28,078 bases of DNA. It comes from JADKHR01 sp041917295. GTDB taxonomy: Bacteria; Elusimicrobiota; Elusimicrobia; FEN-1173. Location of the stretch: assembly GCA_041917295.1 (NCBI GenBank), contig JAYRXX010000042.1, forward strand, positions 1 to 28,078, given 5' to 3'. Position 1 is the first letter of the stretch, and every line of letters begins with the position of its first letter. Position numbers and translations under genes: made by a program. The notes beneath the pieces were generated by a model, which made no database searches, was not told the origin of the DNA, and saw only the letters and a program-made list of their open reading frames with translations. Positions 26,527 to 28,078 of the stretch are shown here, piece by piece.

Positions 26527-27785
26527 TCGTTCCCCTCTTGCATCATTTTTAACAGGGCCATTTTGGCCCGGGCGAAATTGGGATCCACCCTCCGCGATTC
26601 CTGCATCAAGCGAATGGACTCGGTGCGGTCGCCCCTTGAATAGGCCGTGAGGGCCTCCCGGTAAGCGCTTTCGGACAAGTCCCGCTGATTTTGGCGGGCT
26701 TCATCCAACAACTGCTGGGCTTTTAAATCGTTGGCGTTTTGGTCCAAACGCCGTTCAAGGATTTCAATGGCTTCCACAAATTTATTTTCCCCCAGCAATT
26801 TTTGTGCGCGGGCGTAATCGCTCGTCGGCGAGGTTCGCGCCAACGATCGATCGTCGAAAGCCAGGGGTTCCAATCCCAAAATCCGGTTTCGGTAATCGTT
26901 GGCCAACCTGTTTTCCGGATCCATCGCCAGCACCTTCTCAAACAACGCCAGGGCCTCTTTTCGTCGACCGGACGTGTAGGCGTCCACGGCTTTCTGATTC
27001 AGTTCTTGGGCCTCACCGTCCAACTTAGCTTGATGGGCCTGGGCCCCCGCCCGGCGCGCGTCGTTCAACATGATGCGCGCGTCGGCGTTGGTGGGATCCG
27101 CTTGCAAAACGTCACCTAACACCTTGAGCGCATCCGCGTGAAATCCTTGGTCTATATGGGCCTTGGCTAACCCCATAAGAACCTGAATTCGCTCAGCCTT
27201 TTGTTGGTCGGCCATTTTCTTTTTGACGACAGCCAACCGTTGCAACAGGTCCGCCCTATCCTTGTTGAAGACCAAAACCTTTTCCCACGAATCCACCGCC
27301 TTAAACCAATCGCCGTCCATGTAAGCCAAATCGCCCACCGCTTCATGATACGCACTGGACCCCGGTTTGGATTTCTGTATCAACTTTTCGGTCTTCAAAC
27401 GGATTTTTTTGGCCAGGTTAAGCCCGTCAGGAAGGTTGGGCGTGCGGGATAAAATGTCCCTTGTGCGGTCAAACGCTTCCACCCGTTTTCCCTGAGCCAG
27501 ATAGGATTCGGCCGCGTAGAGCGATTTTCTCTCTTGGTCGCGGTCCTTGCTAATTTGTTCTTCCCTTTTCCGCCGAGCATTTTTAAGCCCGCTTCGCGCC
27601 CGAACATTTTTGGGATCCGCCGCAACAATCCGTTCAAAATAATGAACCGACTCATCGTATCGGCCGCCAAAATAGGCATCCAGGGCGCTTTGGAGCATTT
27701 CTACGGGTGTCTCCGCCCAGCTGGGTGTTCTTACAAGAGCTATGACACCCATTAATACAAAAGCAAACCGGATCATTCTCTTCAT
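26523..27785 (-). CDS. Secreted TPR-repeat protein
   Basis: The 420-residue protein has a signal peptide (F-A-F-V-L-M-G-V-I-A-L-V, cleavage probably after S-W-A near residue 24). TPR-like helical pairs fill the rest, for example A-L-D-A-Y-F-G-G-R-Y-D-E-S, G-D-W-F-K-A-V-D-S-W-E-K-V-L, S-G-R-R-K-E-A-L-A-L-F-E-K-V-L-A-M-D-P-E-N and Y-S-R-G-D-R-T-E-S-I. The D-P-x-N loops between helices are typical TPR features. It lies in the operon with the TolC-like and RND genes and overlaps the former by 4 nt. A periplasmic scaffold for a trans-envelope assembly is the likely role. Its substrate or partner is unknown. Confidence 0.87.
   Translation of the reverse strand: MKRMIRFAFVLMGVIALVRTPSWAETPVEMLQSALDAYFGGRYDESVHYFERIVAADPKNVRARSGLKNARRKREEQISKDRDQERKSLYAAESYLAQGKRVEAFDRTRDILSRTPNLPDGLNLAKKIRLKTEKLIQKSKPGSSAYHEAVGDLAYMDGDWFKAVDSWEKVLVFNKDRADLLQRLAVVKKKMADQQKAERIQVLMGLAKAHIDQGFHADALKVLGDVLQADPTNADARIMLNDARRAGAQAHQAKLDGEAQELNQKAVDAYTSGRRKEALALFEKVLAMDPENRLANDYRNRILGLEPLAFDDRSLARTSPTSDYARAQKLLGENKFVEAIEILERRLDQNANDLKAQQLLDEARQNQRDLSESAYREALTAYSRGDRTESIRLMQESRRVDPNFARAKMALLKMMQEGNE
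26532..26538 (-). promoter_or_regulatory. RBS for the AMIN-TolC gene inside the upstream TPR gene
   Basis: AGAGGGG lies 5 nt before ATG 26526, within the last codons of the upstream gene. Together with the ATGA overlap it indicates translational coupling and fixes the TolC-like start. Confidence 0.6.
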
Positions 27786-27790
27786 TTAAA

Positions 27791-27797
27791 TTCCTCT
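27791..27797 (-). promoter_or_regulatory. RBS of the secreted TPR gene
   Basis: AGAGGAA lies 5 nt upstream of ATG 27785. The gap to the preceding gene is only 22 bp with no promoter or terminator seen, so the TPR genes are cotranscribed. Confidence 0.6.
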
Positions 27798-27807
27798 TAT
27801 TAACGCA

Positions 27808-28078
27808 TTAAGGCGTCGCCCCATCCCGTGTTGCCAACCGGTCGCGCATGCGTTGGGCTTCGACGTTGTTGGGGTTCAGTTCCAGCGCTTTCACCGCCAT
27901 CTCATACGCCTTCTGCGGGTCCCCCGCCAAAAACGCATCCAGGGACTCTTTGTAATACCCCTTCGACTTCTCCTCGTCGTCCGCACCCTTCGTCGCCTCC
28001 AACGACTTTAGCAATTCTTTCGCCTCCGCAAAATCAGGTTTATACCTCAACGCCTTGCGCGCCAACGACAACGCCCCG
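27808..28078 (-). CDS. C-terminal part of a TPR-repeat protein, cut by the right edge
   Basis: The frame stays open to the right edge (residues G-A-L-S-L-A-R-K-A-L precede any start), so these roughly 90 residues are the end of a longer protein. Two TPR-like units are visible: A-R-K-A-L-R-Y-K-P-D-F-A-E-A, and A-Y-E-M-A-V-K-A-L-E-L-N-P-N-N-V-E-A with its canonical N-P-N-N loop. A charged linker (G-A-D-D-E-E-K-S-K) lies between them. A TTG at 28071 is an internal Leu codon rather than a start. It is the most upstream visible member of the operon, and its similarity to the next gene suggests a related scaffold or a duplication. Confidence 0.75.
   Translation of the reverse strand, partial: GALSLARKALRYKPDFAEAKELLKSLEATKGADDEEKSKGYYKESLDAFLAGDPQKAYEMAVKALELNPNNVEAQRMRDRLATRDGATP

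Noticed and set aside
18119..27755. Short plus-strand open frames opposite the RND, TolC and TPR genes
   Set aside because: They are antisense to well-supported genes, have no recognisable domains and no plausible ribosome binding sites.
28011..28071. TTG at 28071 as the start of a small 87-residue gene
   Set aside because: The frame is open upstream to the window edge with TPR-compatible residues and there is no ribosome binding site, so it is an internal codon of a longer gene.

Overview
The window is dominated by one enormous gene. A single minus-strand reading frame starts at 17119 and runs without a stop to base 1, giving at least 5,706 codons (roughly 0.6 MDa) with its C-terminus beyond the left edge. 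I read it through in one frame from start to edge and checked the frame at 10075, 7288 and 4-2. It encodes a predicted exported, repeat-built surface protein. In order it has a long-n-region signal peptide, a non-repetitive N-terminal domain, a very long stretch of YD/RHS-like beta repeats with short helical inserts, an Ala/Val-rich non-repeat module, more YD-like repeats, a zone of short DG hairpins, and about 23 tandem copies of a module of roughly 110 residues. Each module combines a G-Q-A-Q-V-V strand, a YD-like strand and, in most copies, an acidic dockerin/EF-hand-like loop.

A compact intergenic region (17120-17447) separates this gene from two small plus-strand genes (17448-18036) for membrane proteins of unknown function. 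It carries candidate promoters in both directions and repeated TTGTAAAC and CTTAAG motifs. The second small gene meets the next operon stop codon to stop codon.

The right third (18037-28078) is a tightly packed minus-strand operon, transcribed right to left. Its order is a TPR protein cut by the window edge, a secreted TPR protein, a TolC-like outer-membrane factor with an AMIN-like N-terminal domain, and two tandem RND-superfamily transporters. No periplasmic adaptor (MFP/HlyD-type) gene is visible, so it lies outside the window or is missing. The set looks like a trans-envelope export or efflux machine.

The outer-membrane factor, AMIN-like domain and RND pumps indicate a diderm bacterium. 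Giant repeat proteins of this size with YD-like and calcium-loop modules are known from Omnitrophota (former OP3/Omnitrophica) and some other PVC-type or predatory lineages. Omnitrophota is therefore my best guess, at low to moderate confidence, because there is no ribosomal or other marker here. No RNA gene, CRISPR array, insertion sequence or attachment site was seen.
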